Positions 3,788 through 6,776 of a stretch of DNA of 6,776 nucleotides are shown here, in pieces. The stretch is from Candidatus Latescibacterota bacterium (lineage in GTDB: Bacteria; Latescibacterota; 4484-107), in NCBI GenBank assembly GCA_030613045.1, contig JAUWMS010000136.1, positions 1-6,776 of the forward strand, in the 5' to 3' direction. Both the position numbers and the translations under genes were made by a program. Each line of letters begins with the position of its first letter. The stretch's first letter is position 1. The notes under the pieces were generated by a model. It did not search any database and had not been told where the DNA came from. It saw only the letters and a program-made list of their open reading frames with translations.

Positions 3788-6620
3788 ACTTTCTTTCCAT
3801 CATCTTCTGTATTCTCATAATATGCTGCGCAAGCTCCCAGCGCCACTGATAGAAGGTGTCGGGCGGGAGTTTTCGCAGGGTCCGGTGAAAGTCGGGATCG
3901 AGGTCTTCCATCATTTTCGCCAGAACGTGTTCCGCGCTCCGGGCCGCTTGCAGCAGCGCGGGGCTGTTGCGCCGTTTCTGATTGGTTGGGCGATGGATCA
4001 GATCGGTCAGGGTGGTGAGATAGCGCACGTCGTCTATGCCCTCGCGTGCGGCCTCCCACTGGATGGTGGGGATGGGGCCGTCTCTGCTCGGGTAGGTGAC
4101 CAAATGGTGGCGGTGGCGCTTCCCGCTCCAGTCGTCGTAGGGATCGCCCCGGTCGAATAGTTGCTGATATACGTAGGGGAAGATACCGTCCATCCCGGAT
4201 TTCCACAGGTAGAATCCGCACAGAAGCCGCTCGAGGAGCGGGTCTTCCTGCATGATCTGCCAGTAATACGTCTCCGTCTTCGCGGCTTTTTTTAGGCTCC
4301 CGTCGTTCAATCCCGCCACATATTCCCTGAACCCGGGCCCCATCGAATAATTCGGCAGATCGAGCAGATCGCCCAGCGAATCCGCGTAGGCTTTTGGGAT
4401 CGCCGTGGTGGTGCGTCCTCCGGCCTCCCGGATCGTGCGGAACAAGGCCCGACAGCGCGCCGATTCCTCCGGATCGTTCGGTTCGTCCACGCCATAATAA
4501 ACGAGTTCCGGATAGCCACCCTCCCGAACCAGGTCGTTTAACTTCCGCACGCCTTGGGCGCTCGCGCCGCCGCTGAGCCATCCGAGATAGGGCACCGGCC
4601 CCTCCAGTCCGGCTTTGCGCTGGAGGTCCAATGCCGCCCGAACGTAAGACGGCGGATCGTAGATGGTCGCGGTCCGAAATCCGTGCGCCGCAATGTCCCT
4701 CAACTGCGCTTCGTACCGGCCCGCGGTCAAACTCTCCGGGCCGTGACCGGGCGACAGCTTTCCCCGATAATAGAGGATCGTGCGCTTGCCCGGCTTCATC
4801 AGGCGGATCGCAAGCACCTCGACCTCCAAAGTCAGCTCGGCTTCGGGCTGATTGTCCGCGCGGATGTGGATCGCGGAGGTGTACGTCCCCGGCGCGGCGT
4901 CTTCGGGAATCCGGCTGGTCAGCCAGAACTGCTTCGACGTGCCCCGAGGCACATCGGCAATCACGTCCCCGGTCAGTCGCACCTCCGGTGCGTACCCCGT
5001 CAATTCCACCCGGTCGTCCTTCAGGAGCAGCTCCGGGACGAACACTTTTCTGTCGCTTTTCCCCGGCCCTCTTCCGGCCTGATACCAGCACCGGACTACG
5101 TGGATTTCAATGTCCTCTTTTGGAATTCGGGAAGCTCCCATCGTCAGATCGTCCGCCGTCACGGAGATGTTTTTGAGCGCCCGAGCGGCAGCCACCATGA
5201 ACGTGGCCGGCTCGTATTCTCCGGGAGCCGCAAAGATGCGAAGGCGATCCGTGATCTCGTGAGGCCGGGGCTTTGTGGCATACGTGGGGGTATCTAAGGG
5301 AAGTTTGGCGTAGAGCACATACTGCCGCTCCATCCGATCTTTTTTGAGTTCCTCCGGGCCGTACCCGATCAGCACAAATAAGGTCTCCTCCATCGCGGAC
5401 AACGACTCCTCGACCGCCCGGACGGACGCATTGAGCATCTCCCACCGCGTTGCCGAGGGAGGAACCGGCTTCGCCATCGCCCTTCGAATGTCCTCGATTT
5501 TTCGTTGCTGCACAGTGCTCTGTTCGATCAGGGCGCCCACTTCGTTCAGATTGGTTTTCAGATTGGTAAGATAGGAGACGATATTGTCGAGGTTCCCATC
5601 CAGCGCAGTCAGCCTCGGTTTCAGGAAGGTGGGTTTCAGGGGATAGGCCGGAGATCGGTAGCGCACCTTCTTCGACCGCGCATCCGACACGGTCAGACAG
5701 ATCAGGTTGCCCGCGGGCACCCCGACTGAGTATGGCTGGACGAGTACCTCTTTCCGTTTTCCGGATGGAAACTCCCGCAGATGGGCGCGCGGATGCCCCA
5801 TGCCTCCGAAAAGCTGCGTCCCAACGGAGAAGGGTTTTTTGGATCGTCCCCGGTGGATGACCGCCTCCAAGGCGCCGCTGCCCCGGAGATCTCCGTACCG
5901 ATCTCCCAATGCGATGATCTGTGCCCACGGCGCGTTTTTTTCGAAAAGAAGGTCTCCGAAAAGCTCCGTATTATGGAAACTCCCGTACGTGCACGCCCAT
6001 CCGCTCAACTCCGGCCCGGGCTGTCGGACGCGGTTCAGATTGAACCGCCATCGCTCCCCGATCTTCGGGGCCCCTCCGAGGTCCGAAAAAGGGACGGCGA
6101 TCTCCGCCTGCCACGCGCCGCCGTTTCGGGAGACAGCTGCTTTCCATTGTCCGTCCCAATCCTGCGGGCGCGACTTTTCTCGCTCATCGTACCTCGTTCC
6201 CAGCGCGTTTACGATCAGATGCACCTCCTCCGATTTCTTCCCCGTGCGGACGATGAACACCTCTACCGCATCGTCGTTCCAGATACCGTCCCCATCCCGT
6301 TCGGTGACCCCGGCCCGCACCGTATCCTTCTCCGATTCCCGGCAATCCGCTCCGATGTAGAGCATCTCCGCATCGTAGCGCACGTATCCCGTCGTCTGCT
6401 GCTCGGCGATCCCGCGTCCGTCGAGGGTGATGAACGGCCCCATGGACGGCGCTTCCTCCCACGCCGGATCGTCCAATTTTCCGTCTAAGATCGGCGGCGT
6501 TTCCGTGGGCAGGCAGGGCAGGATCGGACGTTCCGGCATCGGACGGGAGTTCGTTCCGCTGTGCGCTTCGCCGAAGAATAAGCATAGCAGTAAGATGGGT
6601 ATGCTGAAGAGGGGTTTCAT
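3786..6620 (-). CDS. Secreted CBM9-like plus GH123/DUF4091-type glycoside hydrolase
   Basis: 944 residues. Signal peptide 1-21 (likely cleavage after A-H-S). A CBM9-like carbohydrate-binding domain spans about 41-228 (ILDGKLDDPAW, LYIGADCRE, IWNDDAVEVFI, WQAEIAVPFSDLG, SFHNTELFGDLLF). Residues 230-330 look beta-rich and 335-425 mostly helical, possibly coiled. A GH123-type N-terminal beta-sandwich follows at about 440-608 (APGEYEPATFMV, FVPELLLKDD, FWLTSRIPEDAAPGTY), then a barrel at 611-870. The barrel carries the adjacent acid pair D712-E713 in YYGVDEPND, matching the Asp-Glu of GH123 beta-N-acetylgalactosaminidases (substrate-assisted retaining mechanism), and the family signature DGPIPTIQWEAAREGIDD (847-864). 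The C-terminal 75 residues are charged and helical. Role: binding and cleaving a glycan outside the cytoplasm; GalNAc specificity is only an inference. The ATG start has GGAGG four bases upstream. It is the first gene of the minus-strand group, behind a promoter-like sequence and heptamer array 3. Confidence 0.87.
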   Translation of the reverse strand: MKPLFSIPILLLCLFFGEAHSGTNSRPMPERPILPCLPTETPPILDGKLDDPAWEEAPSMGPFITLDGRGIAEQQTTGYVRYDAEMLYIGADCRESEKDTVRAGVTERDGDGIWNDDAVEVFIVRTGKKSEEVHLIVNALGTRYDEREKSRPQDWDGQWKAAVSRNGGAWQAEIAVPFSDLGGAPKIGERWRFNLNRVRQPGPELSGWACTYGSFHNTELFGDLLFEKNAPWAQIIALGDRYGDLRGSGALEAVIHRGRSKKPFSVGTQLFGGMGHPRAHLREFPSGKRKEVLVQPYSVGVPAGNLICLTVSDARSKKVRYRSPAYPLKPTFLKPRLTALDGNLDNIVSYLTNLKTNLNEVGALIEQSTVQQRKIEDIRRAMAKPVPPSATRWEMLNASVRAVEESLSAMEETLFVLIGYGPEELKKDRMERQYVLYAKLPLDTPTYATKPRPHEITDRLRIFAAPGEYEPATFMVAAARALKNISVTADDLTMGASRIPKEDIEIHVVRCWYQAGRGPGKSDRKVFVPELLLKDDRVELTGYAPEVRLTGDVIADVPRGTSKQFWLTSRIPEDAAPGTYTSAIHIRADNQPEAELTLEVEVLAIRLMKPGKRTILYYRGKLSPGHGPESLTAGRYEAQLRDIAAHGFRTATIYDPPSYVRAALDLQRKAGLEGPVPYLGWLSGGASAQGVRKLNDLVREGGYPELVYYGVDEPNDPEESARCRALFRTIREAGGRTTTAIPKAYADSLGDLLDLPNYSMGPGFREYVAGLNDGSLKKAAKTETYYWQIMQEDPLLERLLCGFYLWKSGMDGIFPYVYQQLFDRGDPYDDWSGKRHRHHLVTYPSRDGPIPTIQWEAAREGIDDVRYLTTLTDLIHRPTNQKRRNSPALLQAARSAEHVLAKMMEDLDPDFHRTLRKLPPDTFYQWRWELAQHIMRIQKMMERK

Positions 6621-6629
6621 TATTCCTCC
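6618..6629 (-). promoter_or_regulatory. Ribosome-binding site of the CBM9/GH123-like gene
   Basis: GGAGG (6625-6629 on the minus strand), AATA, then ATG. The short four-base spacing and strong match fix the start immediately before a clear signal peptide. Heptamer array 3 ends 13 bases upstream of it. Confidence 0.75.
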
Positions 6630-6642
6630 ATCCGGCGTGGTA

Positions 6643-6726
6643 GTCAGAAGTCAGGAGTCAGAAGTCAGGAGTCAGCACTCAGAAGTCAGAAGTCAGAAGT
6701 CAGAAGTCAGAAGTCAGAAGTCAGAA
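6643..6726. repeat. Heptamer tandem array 3: twelve copies of GTCAGAA
   Basis: Twelve phased 7-bp units over 84 bp. Eight are exactly GTCAGAA; the others are GTCAGGA (second and fourth), GTCAGCA (fifth) and CTCAGAA (sixth). The six copies furthest from the gene are identical and the variants cluster near the gene, which suggests recent expansion at the promoter-side end. On the coding strand the unit is TTCTGAC. The array fills the whole interval between the -10-like box (6727-6732) and the ribosome-binding site of the CBM9/GH123-like gene. Confidence 0.95.
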
Positions 6727-6755
6727 AAGATACGTCAGATCATGGCCAAAGTCAA
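6727..6755 (-). promoter_or_regulatory. Sigma70-type promoter candidate for the CBM9/GH123-like gene
   Basis: On the minus strand TTGACT (6750-6755, five of six to TTGACA), a 17-bp spacer and TATCTT (6727-6732, four of six to TATAAT) are correctly spaced. The predicted transcript would start inside heptamer array 3, giving a leader of about 100 nt made mostly of UUCUGAC units. No comparable promoter is seen in the spacer before the enolase-superfamily gene, which is compatible with co-transcription from here. Confidence 0.5.
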
Positions 6756-6776
6756 GAATAAAACCTTTGCGCCCGG

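Noticed and set aside
3772..5091. 439-codon open frame on the minus strand, and several plus-strand frames over 4554-6488
   Set aside because: They overlap the CBM9/GH123-like gene in other frames, are Arg/Pro/Gly-rich as expected for GC-rich shadows, and show no family motif.
6643..6726. Heptamer array considered as a CRISPR array
   Set aside because: Units are 7 bp and directly adjacent with no spacers, so this is a simple tandem repeat.

Overview
The window looks like chromosomal DNA from a GC-rich, free-living, probably uncultivated polysaccharide-degrading bacterium. The four gene families present (secreted CBM9/GH123-like hydrolase, enolase-superfamily acid-sugar dehydratase, DUF4380 mutarotase-like protein, secreted beta-helix protein) co-occur in Planctomycetes, Lentisphaerae, Verrucomicrobia, Armatimonadetes, Hydrogenedentes and Poribacteria. 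Sequence reading alone does not decide between these phyla. No plasmid, phage, IS, CRISPR or RNA gene is visible.

All four genes lie on the minus strand, so transcription runs from right to left. A promoter-like pair (TTGACT, 17 bp, TATCTT on the minus strand) at 6727-6755 abuts a 12-copy heptamer array (6643-6726). Next comes the 944-residue secreted CBM9 plus GH123/DUF4091-type protein (6620-3786). A 156-bp spacer follows, holding two further heptamer arrays, a C9 run and a 14-bp palindrome. Then come the mandelate racemase/muconate lactonizing-type enzyme (3629-2352), a spacer with a 15-bp-arm inverted repeat, and the DUF4380 protein (2220-1210). A 289-bp spacer with a GGGCGATC hairpin leads to a secreted parallel beta-helix protein (from 920), which runs off the left edge.

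A plausible joint role is carbohydrate use. The exported CBM9/GH123-like protein would bind and cleave an (amino)sugar-containing glycan, the beta-helix protein would bind or act on polysaccharide or the cell surface, the mutarotase-fold protein would handle a free sugar, and the enolase-superfamily enzyme would dehydrate an acid sugar in the cytoplasm. The pathway is inference from families and order; no substrate can be read from the sequence.

The most unusual part is the spacer architecture. Three different period-7 tandem repeats flank the large hydrolase gene, and two of them stop 9-13 nt short of a Shine-Dalgarno sequence. Different palindromic elements occupy the other two spacers.
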